Source: Bacillota bacterium | Lineage (GTDB): Bacteria > Bacillota_I > Bacilli_A > RF39 > UBA660 | Assembly (NCBI GenBank): GCA_003149915.1 | Contig: QAMK01000019.1 | Location: 46,629 to 110,628 of the forward strand | DNA: 64,000 bases | Direction: 5' to 3' | Shown: in pieces, positions 16,780 to 25,744 of the stretch | Layout: every line of letters starts with the position of its first letter | Numbering within the stretch: the first letter of the stretch is position 1 | The notes under the pieces: model-generated | The model's input: only the letters and a program-made list of their open reading frames with translations | Told to the model about the DNA's origin: nothing | The model's database searches: none | Program-made: the position numbers and the translations under genes

Positions 16780-18045
16780 ATGGGTAGATTCAATATCAAT
16801 ATGGTAGATGTAATCCAAAATAAGAAAAATCGTTTGGATTTATCACGCGATGAATTAGAATATGCATTTAATGGCTTTTTAAAGGGTGATATTCCAGATT
16901 ATCAAATGAGTGCACTATTAATGGCAATCTGTATCAATGGTATGACAGAACGAGAGACACTGGACTTGACGGACGTTTTTATCAAAAGTGGCAATACACT
17001 TGACTTAAGTTCAATCAAAGGATTTAAAATCGACAAACACTCAACGGGCGGTGTCGGTGATAAAACGACGTTAGTCGTCGGATCTATTGTAGCATCCCTT
17101 GGTGGGAAAGTTGCTAAAATGAGTGGACGAGGCCTAGGAATTACCGGTGGAACCATCGATAAACTAGAAAGTATCCCAGGATTTAAGACGTCACTTACCA
17201 AAGAAGAATTTATCAAACAAGTCGATGAAATCGGTTTTGCTGTAACTAGTCAAACGGACGACTTAGTTCCGATGGATAAAAAAGTGTATGCCCTAAGAGA
17301 TGTAACTGGAACGACAGAGTCTTTACCATTAATTGCTAGTTCCATTATGTCTAAAAAAATTGCCGGTGGTGCCGACAAAATATTGATCGATTTGAAAGTC
17401 GGCCGCGGAGCATTGATTAAGGATGAAAACGAAGGTTATAAACTGGAAAAAATTATGAAAACCATAGGTAAAAAATATGGCAAAGAAGTACAAGTCCTAA
17501 TGACCAATATGGATGTACCATTAGGTAGTATGGTTGGAAATAGTCTAGAAGTAGTAGAAGCGATGTTAATGCTTCAAAATAAAATCGACAATAACTTTAG
17601 TAAACTTTGTATTGAACTTGCCGCTTATATGACGGCGATGGAATTTGAAACAGATTTAGATACAGGTAGATATAAAGTAAAAGAAGCATTGCGTACCGGA
17701 TATGCATACAAAAAATTCCTAGAATTTGTAAGTGCCCAAGGTGGCGATTTAAATGGTCTAAAAATTAGTCCAAACCGTCTCGAAGTAAAAAGTTCTATCA
17801 ACGGTAAATTGGTCGATATCAATGCTTACAAAATCGGACAATTGTCAGTAGAATTAGGAGCCGGAAGATTAAACAAAGATGATAAGATCGACCATAGCGT
17901 CGGAATTGAAATTAAAAAACAAATTGGCGAATTAATAAAATACGGAGACGTACTAGCAGTATTGTATTACGGAGAAAAAGGATGCCCACAGATTAGAGTT
18001 TCTGACTATTTTACAATCGAAACACAAAAACAAGCTATTCGTTAG
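16780..18045 (+). CDS. pdp: pyrimidine-nucleoside phosphorylase
   Basis: It splits thymidine/uridine with phosphate to base and (deoxy)ribose-1-phosphate in nucleoside salvage. The 421-residue protein has the thymidine phosphorylase family signature SGRGLGITGGTIDKLES and the phosphate-binding KHSTGGVGDKTT at 86-97. A C-terminal barrel-sandwich domain covers about 340-421. GGAGGTGAAG precedes the ATG. It stands alone; no deoC or nucleoside transporter is adjacent. The family includes strict thymidine phosphorylase, but Bacillota members are usually of the broad Pdp type. Confidence 0.93.
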   Translation: MGRFNINMVDVIQNKKNRLDLSRDELEYAFNGFLKGDIPDYQMSALLMAICINGMTERETLDLTDVFIKSGNTLDLSSIKGFKIDKHSTGGVGDKTTLVVGSIVASLGGKVAKMSGRGLGITGGTIDKLESIPGFKTSLTKEEFIKQVDEIGFAVTSQTDDLVPMDKKVYALRDVTGTTESLPLIASSIMSKKIAGGADKILIDLKVGRGALIKDENEGYKLEKIMKTIGKKYGKEVQVLMTNMDVPLGSMVGNSLEVVEAMLMLQNKIDNNFSKLCIELAAYMTAMEFETDLDTGRYKVKEALRTGYAYKKFLEFVSAQGGDLNGLKISPNRLEVKSSINGKLVDINAYKIGQLSVELGAGRLNKDDKIDHSVGIEIKKQIGELIKYGDVLAVLYYGEKGCPQIRVSDYFTIETQKQAIR

Positions 18046-18063
18046 GAGACTAGTCTCCTTTTT
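18046..18063 (+). terminator. intrinsic terminator after pdp
   Basis: AGGAGA, CTAG, TCTCCT then five T residues, directly after the stop. Confidence 0.65.
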
Positions 18064-18076
18064 AATTGCAAGCAAA

Positions 18077-18108
18077 AGTGTCAGTAATGTTAACTGACAC
18101 TATTTTTT
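18077..18108. terminator. terminator of vanY-like gene, possibly bidirectional
   Basis: AGTGTCAGT and ACTGACACT form a perfect 9-bp stem around AATGTTA, with T-rich DNA on both sides. Confidence 0.7.
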
Positions 18109-18999
18109 ATTGGAAATAAATATTTCGTAATATTCTTCGAATGTGATGTTATTTTCGTGAATATAGGTAGCGATATCGACACCGACATAACGGTAATGCC
18201 AAGATTCGTATTGATAACCCGTAATGTTTTCTTTGCCTTCCGGAAATCTCAAGATAAATCCGTACAAATATGCATTGTCATGCATCCAACGAAATTCATC
18301 TGTCTCGCCAAATGATGTATAAGGAGTGTCTCCATCGGATACATCGATGGCAAGCCCAGTCTGGTGATCTGAGTGACCTGCACGAGAAGAATACGTATCG
18401 GCTTCATCTTTTCCATCTTGCAAAACGTAATTGTTATATAATTCTTCCTGATACTCGTAACTGCGATATCCAGAAATACCACGGATGGTATAACCTTGAT
18501 CTTCTGCGGCTTTACAAAGAGATTCAAAAGCATCTTTTGCCACCTGAACCATCTGATTATTTTTCCCAGTTCCATATTTGCTACTTAATTGTACTAAATT
18601 TTCTGGAATGTAATCACTTCCTAATGCGTAATGCTTGTTAGCAATGATATAAGGAGTATTCAAATAAGAAGAGGTAGCGGTATGGGTATAAAATTCGTAA
18701 TCCAGTCCGGCATTGACATAGATAATAACCGTTTTACTATCTAGTTCTGGATGAGCATCTTTATATGCAACATAACGATCTAGATAATCCATTTCAAAAT
18801 AATCAATCTGATCCTGTACGTTATCCAATCGATTTAACTTTTCCATCGTTTCGGCATCGTATATTTGAGTAGGAGGATTATCCGGATTTACACTAGCATC
18901 TTTTTTATCGCCTGCTACAAAAAACCAAATGAGAAAGATGATGACGGCTGCTAATAAAAACAACAAAATGCAACCCTTAATATTTTTCTGATTGACCAT
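18100..18999 (-). CDS. VanY-type D-Ala-D-Ala carboxypeptidase, membrane anchored
   Basis: A zinc DD-peptidase that trims peptidoglycan stem peptides outside the cell. A single N-terminal transmembrane anchor covers about 8-28. The M15B motif SxHxxGxAxD is at 210-219 (S210, H212, D219) and the third zinc ligand is in ESWHY (H268). Length is 299 residues. The ATG at 18999 follows TAGGTGGTAAAT; the GTG at 19008 lies in that site. No vanH/A/X genes are near, so this is cell-wall housekeeping rather than glycopeptide resistance. It is divergent from dacF. Confidence 0.92.
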   Translation of the reverse strand: MVNQKNIKGCILLFLLAAVIIFLIWFFVAGDKKDASVNPDNPPTQIYDAETMEKLNRLDNVQDQIDYFEMDYLDRYVAYKDAHPELDSKTVIIYVNAGLDYEFYTHTATSSYLNTPYIIANKHYALGSDYIPENLVQLSSKYGTGKNNQMVQVAKDAFESLCKAAEDQGYTIRGISGYRSYEYQEELYNNYVLQDGKDEADTYSSRAGHSDHQTGLAIDVSDGDTPYTSFGETDEFRWMHDNAYLYGFILRFPEGKENITGYQYESWHYRYVGVDIATYIHENNITFEEYYEIFISNKK

Positions 19000-19088
19000 A
19001 TTTACCACCTACCATCATTTTATCGTAGACCTAAAAAAATTATTCTATAAATTCATTTTCGTTCATAAAGTTTGGTGAAGGAGTAATT

Positions 19089-20390
19089 ATGAAAAAAATT
19101 TGTATATTGTGGATGACATTATTATTGATTAGTCCTCTTCAGGTGTTCGCTTCTGATTTGCCAATTCCAACACCGACAGAAGACGCGAATATCGAAACGA
19201 GAAGTATCGAAGGGGAAGAGATAGAAGGTAAAGACGAATTAGAAGAAAAGGATATGATGGAAGAAAAAGACATGATAGAGGGAAAAGATGAGGCCGTTAC
19301 GACTGCTGCAGAAGATCTAATTCAAAATGGCAAAGCAGGTATTTTAATCGATGCCGTGACAGGTGAAATCATGTTTGAAAAGAATAGCCACGAACGGATG
19401 GCCGTTGCATCTCTTACAAAAATGGTCGCCCAAATCTTAATTTTAGAAGCAGTTGAAAAAGGTGTTACAACTTGGGATGAAAAAGTAACCGTCAGTGCCA
19501 ATGCATCCGGTATGGGCGGTAGCCAAATTTGGTTAGAAACAGGCGAAGTGATGAGTGTTCAAGATTTGATGAAAGGAATCTCGATGGGCAGTGCCAATGA
19601 CGCGACCGTCGCCTTAGCAGAAAAAATTGGTGGTACCGAAGCAAACTTTGTTCAAATGATGAACGATAAAGTAAAAAGTCTAGGCCTATCCGATACGAAC
19701 TTTGTAAATCCAACGGGACTGGATGAAGAAAATCACTATTCCAGTGCCTACGACTTAGCAATGATTGCCAAAGAACTTTTGACTCATGAAAAGATATTGG
19801 AGTTTTCTTCTCCCTACGAAGATTATCTAAGGCAAGATACTGAAACACCGTATTGGTTGGTAAATACCAATAAATTAGTTCGTTTCTACGATGGTGCAGA
19901 TGGCTTAAAAACAGGTCATACAGATAATGCTGGATACTGTCTAGCAGGAACTGCCAAAAAAGATAACATGCGTTTAATTGCCATCGTCTTAGGAGAACCT
20001 TCGGCAAGTATAAGAAATACAGAAACGATGGCCCTTCTAGATTATGGATTCAATCTATACCAGATGAATTTAATCAAAAGTAAGAACGAGTCATTAGGGA
20101 GTATCGATATCGAAAAAGGATCGATTTCTAAAGCAGAAATCATCACTGGAAGCGATATTGGAGTAATAGAAAAGAAAGGTACAGATTCTTCTCAGTATAC
20201 TCAAGAAATTAAATTAGATGAAATCAAACTTCCAATCAAAAAAGGAACACAGGTAGGAATTATCCAAATCAAAAATGGAGAAGAAGTCATCGGAGAATAT
20301 CCAATTCTAATCAATCAAGATGTCGAGAAAATCAGTTTTCTACAAACATTTGTAAACACATTTACAGATATGTTTACAGGAACAAAATAA
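19089..20390 (+). CDS. dacF: DacF-type serine D-Ala-D-Ala carboxypeptidase
   Basis: A penicillin-binding S11 peptidase. The signal peptide is at about 1-21 (ends QVFAS), followed by an acidic linker (about 30-70) with EEKDM-type repeats. The catalytic motifs are SLTK (S108-K111), SAN (169-171) and KTG (274-276). A C-terminal beta domain and a hydrophobic amphipathic end (FVNTFTDMF) for membrane attachment complete the protein. GAAGGAG precedes the ATG. In Bacillus dacF heads the spoIIA-sigF region; here a SigF/G-like gene also follows, but spoIIAA and spoIIAB are missing between them. Confidence 0.93.
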   Translation: MKKICILWMTLLLISPLQVFASDLPIPTPTEDANIETRSIEGEEIEGKDELEEKDMMEEKDMIEGKDEAVTTAAEDLIQNGKAGILIDAVTGEIMFEKNSHERMAVASLTKMVAQILILEAVEKGVTTWDEKVTVSANASGMGGSQIWLETGEVMSVQDLMKGISMGSANDATVALAEKIGGTEANFVQMMNDKVKSLGLSDTNFVNPTGLDEENHYSSAYDLAMIAKELLTHEKILEFSSPYEDYLRQDTETPYWLVNTNKLVRFYDGADGLKTGHTDNAGYCLAGTAKKDNMRLIAIVLGEPSASIRNTETMALLDYGFNLYQMNLIKSKNESLGSIDIEKGSISKAEIITGSDIGVIEKKGTDSSQYTQEIKLDEIKLPIKKGTQVGIIQIKNGEEVIGEYPILINQDVEKISFLQTFVNTFTDMFTGTK

Positions 20391-20477
20391 AAAAATAGAC
20401 ATTTTTGACAAAACAAAAAAAGAACCCCCTTTAAATAGTAGCATAAGAAAATATTTCCGTCACCGTAAATAGTTGAC

Positions 20478-20508
20478 AAGTACCTATCAAGTTTAGGTAC
20501 TTTTTTTT
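20478..20508 (+). terminator. intrinsic terminator after dacF
   Basis: AAGTACCTA, 7-nt loop, TAGGTACTT followed by T residues. Confidence 0.8.
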
Positions 20509-20515
20509 CTACTTT

Positions 20516-20561
20516 TGTCGAACCTGTATAAATTTCAAAAAAAACAATCTATATTGAATAT
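20516..20561 (+). promoter_or_regulatory. Spo0A box and promoter region of the sporulation sigma gene
   Basis: TGTCGAA (20516-20522) is an exact Spo0A box. Downstream lie TATATT (20550-20555), a possible sigma-A -10, and ATTGAATAT (20553-20561), which fits the SigH -10 pattern RnnGAATww; I see no good -35 for either. The box would sit near -43, a common place for activation by Spo0A. Confidence 0.55.
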
Positions 20562-20582
20562 CGATAAAAGGAAGGGGATTCT

Positions 20583-21245
20583 ATGACAATAGACCAAGTA
20601 GTGACAGATTATGCAAAACTAGTGTATTCGTTAGTAGCAAAATTTAAAAATTACTATGATGTAGAAGATTTAAAACAGGTTGGTATGATGGGCCTCATCA
20701 AAGCATTTCAACATTACGACGACAGTTACGATACGAAATTTTCTTCTTTTGCGTACACGTATATCAAAGGGGAAATCTTAAAGTATATTAGAGAAGACAA
20801 AAGTATCAAAGTGAACAAAGAACTGACGAGACTTGCTCATCACATCGATCGGGCGAGGGAAGTGTTAAGTCAACGTTTGATGCATACACCGACGGATGCT
20901 GAACTTTGTTCGTTTCTAGAAATCGATTACGAGACATTTAGAGAAGCCGAAAATTCAAAAGAGTTCGTACGAAGTCTAGATTATGCAGTAAACGAAGACT
21001 CTGACGATAAGAACTTGTCGCTATATGATTCTATTGGCATCGATGAGATTAGTTATCGTCCCGAAATTCAGGATTTACGTACAGAAGTGTCTAACTTAGA
21101 TCAAGATGAAAGGAAATTGTTATACGAACGATATTATTTAGATAAAACGCAACAAGAGACATCGGAAAGTTTAGGACTTTCTCAAGTAGGAGTTTCTAGA
21201 AAAGAAAGTAAAGTACTGGCCAAACTAAAAAATAGACTCACATAA
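20583..21245 (+). CDS. sigF: sporulation sigma factor, SigF/SigG-like
   Basis: A sigma-70 family factor of 220 residues without region 1.1 or a pro-sequence. Region 2 has YAKLVYSLVAKF and DLKQVGMMGLIKAFQHYD. Region 3 contains HTPTDAELCSFLEI. Region 4 is at the C-terminus with ERYYLDKTQQETSESLGLSQVGVSR. The SigF/SigG/SigB subfamily fits length and layout. The position after dacF and the Spo0A box upstream favour SigF, the first forespore sigma. AAGGAAGGGG precedes the ATG. Its normal partners SpoIIAA and SpoIIAB are not in the window. SigG cannot be excluded. Confidence 0.75.
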   Translation: MTIDQVVTDYAKLVYSLVAKFKNYYDVEDLKQVGMMGLIKAFQHYDDSYDTKFSSFAYTYIKGEILKYIREDKSIKVNKELTRLAHHIDRAREVLSQRLMHTPTDAELCSFLEIDYETFREAENSKEFVRSLDYAVNEDSDDKNLSLYDSIGIDEISYRPEIQDLRTEVSNLDQDERKLLYERYYLDKTQQETSESLGLSQVGVSRKESKVLAKLKNRLT

Positions 21246-21246
21246 A

Positions 21247-21272
21247 AAGCAAGCCGCGCTTGCTTATTTTTT
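21247..21272. terminator. bidirectional terminator after sigma gene
   Basis: AAGCAAG, loop CCGCG, CTTGCTT, then a T-run on the plus strand; it lies between convergent genes. Confidence 0.8.
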
Positions 21273-23174
21273 GACTTTTTCTTTTGGTGGATAAATAGCA
21301 TTTTGAATTTCTTCGACTTGTGGAAGAGTTAAAATACTGTTGTAAATACAAGATTGAAATAATGCATCTTCTCCATCGTAACCAGCATCACTCAATGCTT
21401 GTAAATTTCGTTTTACTTTTGGTGCTGATAACGTAGTCGTACCGATTTGATAAGTCAGACCATTTCCATAAGGTTTCAAAGCATGAATTGGTAACCATTG
21501 TGGATAATGATCTCGTTTGCTATTCTTTAACACATTTGCCATATCAGTATCTAAAAAGTATACTGTTGCATTGGCCGTAAATTCATCTAGTTCAGAAGTT
21601 GGCACTTGGAATTTTGCACCCGTTAATAATGTATTGGTACTAACTCCTTGCGATGGTGTACCAAACAATCCAATCTGTTTTGCAATGGCAACTCGCTTTT
21701 GGAATCGTTCAAATTCTTCTTGCGACATTTTTAATTTTCCAATGTCAATTTTCTTTGGAGTTAGATTGGATTCTATCATCGTATCGATGGTATCGAAAGA
21801 AACTTCACCAGATAAATATTTCATCATGTTAGCAGTATTCGATAAGTCAACTTGATATAGACGAGCAAGAGAAAGTCTAGATTCCATATCAGCTGGATTT
21901 GTTAATAAGATTTCTGCTTGATAAGATTCATCGTGTACATCGATATTTGTCTGTGTAAGTAAATCACGGTTATGAACGAAAGTTTCATATAATGGCTTTA
22001 GTTCCTCGTTTTCATCTGTTACGAAAACACCAGGATGTTCTTTGATGAAAGTAGGAGAGGCAAAGCTACGAGTAACTGCAACTTGTAACTCTGGAACTGT
22101 TTCTATATTTCCGTATTGTAAAATTTGTCTTAAACTATCAGGCGTTAGAGAAGAAGGTGCAATATTTAAGTTCGTAAGTTCTTCCATCCATTTTTGGAAT
22201 ACGTCGTTACTTACTTCTAAGATAGCACTTCTTTCTTCCTCCGTCATCTTACTTGTGTCGATATGATATTGTGCTAATAATTCCTCATTTTTATATTCAT
22301 CTTCCAAATAGGATAACTCAGAAATTTGTTGATTTAACTGATCAATAACGAATTGCTTCTGTATCGTCAAATAGGTATATAAAATTACAATATCGAGTTC
22401 ACTAAGAAATTGCTCGTCTTTCTCTGTGATTCCTTCAAATGTATGATAACGAATTTGATCCAATATGTTAGATAATGTCACTCTTTCTTTTTGAAGTGCA
22501 CTTTTCTCTTTCTTTTCTTTTTGTTGCCATTCGCTACATTTGGAAGTAATTCTTTCAAAATCATTTAAAAATCCTGCTTTGTGGACAGACTCATAAATCT
22601 GTTGTTGCATTTTTTTATAGTCATCCTTGTTGAATTTATTTGTTCTAGCAACTTTTCTCACATTCTCAATCTCATCTTGTAATTTAACTAGAGAAAAAAG
22701 TTGTTGACAAGAACTAAGAAAATCATTACTGGTAATAATTTCTAAGATGGAATCCATACTTTTTCCTCGTTCTTCTTGATCAAAGAGTTCTTTATAATTG
22801 GCACGAATTTGCTCTTCTAGCACACTAGACAATTTTCTTTGGTTGCTAAGATTGGATGCTAAAGTTTGTGCATCCATATTGTTTAAAGCAAATTTTATCT
22901 CATGTAGATATTGACATTTTTCTTGTGCCTCTTCATAAGATAACTTACTAAGATATAGAGCGATAGCATAATCGATAAGATTAATGTCAGTAATTTTAAA
23001 TACATCATTTGGTGGAATATAAGATGTGACTTGTTTTAGCATGGAACTTGGTGAAACAAGATTGAAAAAACAAATTTCCTTATCAAGTCCATCAATTCGT
23101 TTTTGAAGATTTTTTAAAACTAAATCCGTACTAACCTGAAATACTTTTTTCGCTTCTATTAATTCCTGTTCCAT
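21264..23174 (-). CDS. large coiled-coil hypothetical protein
   Basis: A 636-residue protein with long charged helices in the first 350 residues (for example QQKEKKEKSALQKERVTL). A more compact C-terminal part includes TVYFLDTDMANVL and a Pro/Gly-rich region. No signal peptide or membrane segment is visible and I recognise no domain. The ATG at 23174 has GAGGAG at correct spacing; the ATG at 23180 is too close to it. The start overlaps the end of the previous gene by 44 nt, so the two are co-expressed. Confidence 0.7.
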   Translation of the reverse strand: MEQELIEAKKVFQVSTDLVLKNLQKRIDGLDKEICFFNLVSPSSMLKQVTSYIPPNDVFKITDINLIDYAIALYLSKLSYEEAQEKCQYLHEIKFALNNMDAQTLASNLSNQRKLSSVLEEQIRANYKELFDQEERGKSMDSILEIITSNDFLSSCQQLFSLVKLQDEIENVRKVARTNKFNKDDYKKMQQQIYESVHKAGFLNDFERITSKCSEWQQKEKKEKSALQKERVTLSNILDQIRYHTFEGITEKDEQFLSELDIVILYTYLTIQKQFVIDQLNQQISELSYLEDEYKNEELLAQYHIDTSKMTEEERSAILEVSNDVFQKWMEELTNLNIAPSSLTPDSLRQILQYGNIETVPELQVAVTRSFASPTFIKEHPGVFVTDENEELKPLYETFVHNRDLLTQTNIDVHDESYQAEILLTNPADMESRLSLARLYQVDLSNTANMMKYLSGEVSFDTIDTMIESNLTPKKIDIGKLKMSQEEFERFQKRVAIAKQIGLFGTPSQGVSTNTLLTGAKFQVPTSELDEFTANATVYFLDTDMANVLKNSKRDHYPQWLPIHALKPYGNGLTYQIGTTTLSAPKVKRNLQALSDAGYDGEDALFQSCIYNSILTLPQVEEIQNAIYPPKEKVKK

Positions 23175-24183
23175 AGACATTCTCCTCTCCTAAATGTTTT
23201 TTGAGATCTGTGTATTCTTGATTCATAACCGTCATAAAATCACTATCTTGATTGTGTAGTAATTCTTCAATACGATCTTTTTGTGTTTCAAATAGAATAG
23301 TTCTTTGTTCCATACTGTTTATTAAACCCATAATATTGTCGCTGTTTTTATAGAAAAGACCAAGTACGGCATATTGATGATTCCCTAAACTTTTATATAA
23401 AATACGAATGTAGAAAGTTAAATTTCTTAGTTCACGGTATCCACTCAATTCACTGCTGGCACTCAATTGCTTGGAATGGGTGAAATCTTCTCTTTCCAAT
23501 TCTTGCAATAATTTTAAGATGTATGGATATTGTTCGCGCGTTAATTGTTTTAAATCGTTTATTAGCAAGTTGTTTCCATTTCGAGAGAGTAGTGGAATGA
23601 TAACTGCACTAGTCTCATTCTGATTTGGAGTTTGCTCTTCTTCTTTTTCTTTTTCTTCGTCGCGGTAATCGATTAACATATCTCGTAAATCTTCTAAGTT
23701 TGCAATACTTTGTAATTCTTCTTCTGATAGCTTTTCTTGAGAAGAAGTACGTGTTTCCAAAGAGTACGTTGTATAGAATGAATACTGTTTTTGGATATCT
23801 AAGATAATTGCATTCATAGTAGAAGTAAAATCTACAGAATCTTTGGCCGGCAATACTTGAACGATTTGTTCAAAATTGTATCCATCAGTATCGATAATGT
23901 GATGAATTTTGTCTAAATAAGGTTGTACAGGATTCGGCTTTGCTGTTTTCTCGGTAACTGGTATACTAGGTTCCGTAACGGAGTCAACTGCATTAGCCTT
24001 TTTTACAATCTGTTTTCCTTTCTGCCTTCTGGCTTCTAATTCTTTCAGGCGTTGTAATTTGATTTGTAAATCTTGAATCGTTGTATCAAAGTCTTTACAA
24101 CGTTCTTTTAAGATTGCGATTTGTTCTTCTGCGGTTTTTAGAATAAAATTGTCAAACTCACGATCTTCCATTTGATCACTCAT
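23131..24183 (-). CDS. hypothetical protein with coiled-coil N-terminus
   Basis: A 350-residue protein. A coiled coil covers about 15-60 and an acidic linker about 165-185 (EEKEKEEEQ). A compact part (about 190-290) contains YRELRNLTFYIRILYKSL and YAVLGLFYKNSDN. That last part faintly recalls RelE/HigB-type folds (helix, then R-V/I-L-Y strand, then a strand ending K-K/N), which is only a hint. I chose the ATG at 24183, 6 nt after GGGAGGGA. It is the first gene of a two-gene operon with a good promoter. Confidence 0.65.
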   Translation of the reverse strand: MSDQMEDREFDNFILKTAEEQIAILKERCKDFDTTIQDLQIKLQRLKELEARRQKGKQIVKKANAVDSVTEPSIPVTEKTAKPNPVQPYLDKIHHIIDTDGYNFEQIVQVLPAKDSVDFTSTMNAIILDIQKQYSFYTTYSLETRTSSQEKLSEEELQSIANLEDLRDMLIDYRDEEKEKEEEQTPNQNETSAVIIPLLSRNGNNLLINDLKQLTREQYPYILKLLQELEREDFTHSKQLSASSELSGYRELRNLTFYIRILYKSLGNHQYAVLGLFYKNSDNIMGLINSMEQRTILFETQKDRIEELLHNQDSDFMTVMNQEYTDLKKHLGEENVYGTGINRSEKSISG

Positions 24184-24211
24184 AACCATTCCCTCCCCTT
24201 AATTTGGGCAT

Positions 24212-24240
24212 ATTATACCACAAAATTTAAAAAAAATCAA
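24212..24240 (-). promoter_or_regulatory. sigma-A type promoter of the two-gene hypothetical operon
   Basis: TTGATT (24235-24240), 17 nt, TATAAT (24212-24217) on the minus strand. Confidence 0.75.
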
Positions 24241-24257
24241 ATTATACTTGCATTTTC

Positions 24258-24287
24258 GTATAGTTGAAGTAAAAAAACCTCATAATA
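24258..24287 (+). promoter_or_regulatory. candidate SigG-type promoter of spoVA genes
   Basis: GTATA (24258-24262), 18 nt, CATAATA (24281-24287). This fits the forespore consensus (gnATR, 18 nt, CATnnTA); in Bacillus subtilis the spoVA operon depends on SigG. Confidence 0.6.
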
Positions 24288-24303
24288 AAAACGGGTGAAT
24301 ACA

Positions 24304-24744
24304 ATGGAAAAGAGAAAATACAAACGAATTGTAGAGAAACATAAGCCAAAAGAAAACCGATGGATGAATGCCATCATTGCCTTTATCAGTGGTGGTATGG
24401 TTGGCATGTTTGGTCAAGGACTAATCGATTTATATACTTATACGTTGGATATTAGTATGAAAGATGCTTCGGTATTTATGATTGTAACACTTATCTTCTT
24501 AGCATGTTTGTTCACTGCTTTAGGGTTCTTCGATAAATGGGTAAATTTCTGTCGTTGTGGCTTGATTATTCCAATTACTGGCTTTGCTCATTCGATGATG
24601 AGTGCCGGAATTGAATATAAAGAAGAAGGACTAGTTACAGGAATCGGAAGTAATCTATTTAAGTTGGCCGGCTCTGTTATTCTTTATGGAGTCGTGTCAG
24701 CTTGGTTCTTTGGACTCTTACGATTACTGATTATGGGAGGATAA
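24304..24744 (+). CDS. spoVAC: stage V sporulation protein AC
   Basis: SpoVAC is a membrane part of the SpoVA channel that moves dipicolinic acid (DPA) into the forespore and out at germination. The 146-residue protein has about four hydrophobic segments and conserved blocks FISGGMVGMFGQG, LGFFDKWV and the PITGFAHSM loop. The ATG at 24304 lies after GGGTGA; the GTG at 24295 overlaps that site. It is first of spoVAC-AD-AE, with 1-nt gap or overlap between genes. Confidence 0.95.
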   Translation: MEKRKYKRIVEKHKPKENRWMNAIIAFISGGMVGMFGQGLIDLYTYTLDISMKDASVFMIVTLIFLACLFTALGFFDKWVNFCRCGLIIPITGFAHSMMSAGIEYKEEGLVTGIGSNLFKLAGSVILYGVVSAWFFGLLRLLIMGG

Positions 24745-24745
24745 T

Positions 24746-25744
24746 ATGACGTTTACATATCATGATGTATATTTAGAACAAACTGCAACAGTAGTAGGTC
24801 CTTATGAAAAAAAAGGACCATTAAAAAAGTATTTTGATGCTAGTTACAGTGACCTTCACTGCAAAGAAGCAAGTTGGGAAAAAGCAGAAGTGAGACTTTT
24901 CAAACATAGCATCGATTTGTTACTAAAGAAAAGTAAATTAAAAAAAGAACAGGTCGATTGCTTGATTGCAGGAGATTTATTAAATCAGATTACACCATCT
25001 TGCTATACAGCGGAAGAGTATAACATCCCATTTTTAGGAATTTATGCCGCTTGTGCTACTGCTACAGAAGGACTGATTATAGCCGCAAATCTAGTAGAAG
25101 CAGGCCAGATGAACACCGTAATTGTAGGAACATCTTCGCACAATATGACGAGTGAAAAACAATTCCGCAATCCGACCGAATATGGCGCTCCAAAGCCAGG
25201 AACAGCAACATTTACGGCCACAGCAGGAGTATCGATGCTAGTAAGCGACGAGAAGACAAGTCGTGTCAAAATTGAATCTGGCACCATCGGAAAAGTAGTA
25301 GATATGGACCAGAAAGACCCACTCAATATGGGTGCCGTGATGGCTCCAGCAGCCGCGGAAACACTACATCAACATTTGAGTGATTTAGACAGAACCGTAG
25401 AAGATTACGATATGATTTTAACGGGAGACTTGGGTTGTATCGGCAAAGAAATCTTTAAAGACTACGTCAAAGAAGAATATCAAATCGACTTAGAGAAGAC
25501 AACTTATAACGATTGCGGAACGATGTTATACGATTTAGATAAGCAAAAAGATGTCAAAGCAGGTGGAAGTGGTCCAACTTGCAGTGCCCTTGTCAATGCG
25601 TCGTACATTTTCAATTTATTAAAGACGAAAAAAGTAAAAAGAGTATTGTGGATAGCGACCGGAGCCTTGTTTTCACCAACCTTTGCATTTCAAAAAGAAC
25701 CGATTTTAGCAATTGCCCATGCCGTTAGTTTGGAGGCGATTTAA
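24746..25744 (+). CDS. spoVAD: stage V sporulation protein AD
   Basis: A thiolase-fold protein that binds DPA on the inner spore membrane as part of the SpoVA complex. Blocks typical of the family are LGIYAACATATEGLIIAA, SSHNMTSEKQFRNPTEYG and DYDMILTGDLGCIG. The 332-residue length is usual. GGAGG precedes the ATG, one base after the spoVAC stop. Confidence 0.96.
   Translation: MTFTYHDVYLEQTATVVGPYEKKGPLKKYFDASYSDLHCKEASWEKAEVRLFKHSIDLLLKKSKLKKEQVDCLIAGDLLNQITPSCYTAEEYNIPFLGIYAACATATEGLIIAANLVEAGQMNTVIVGTSSHNMTSEKQFRNPTEYGAPKPGTATFTATAGVSMLVSDEKTSRVKIESGTIGKVVDMDQKDPLNMGAVMAPAAAETLHQHLSDLDRTVEDYDMILTGDLGCIGKEIFKDYVKEEYQIDLEKTTYNDCGTMLYDLDKQKDVKAGGSGPTCSALVNASYIFNLLKTKKVKRVLWIATGALFSPTFAFQKEPILAIAHAVSLEAI

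Noticed and set aside
18100..18999. VanY-type gene as glycopeptide resistance
   Set aside because: No vanH, van ligase, vanX or VanRS genes nearby; single VanY homologues are common cell-wall enzymes.
19492..20007. 171-codon minus-strand frame opposite dacF
   Set aside because: Composition is that of an antisense shadow of the catalytic region of dacF; no start signal.
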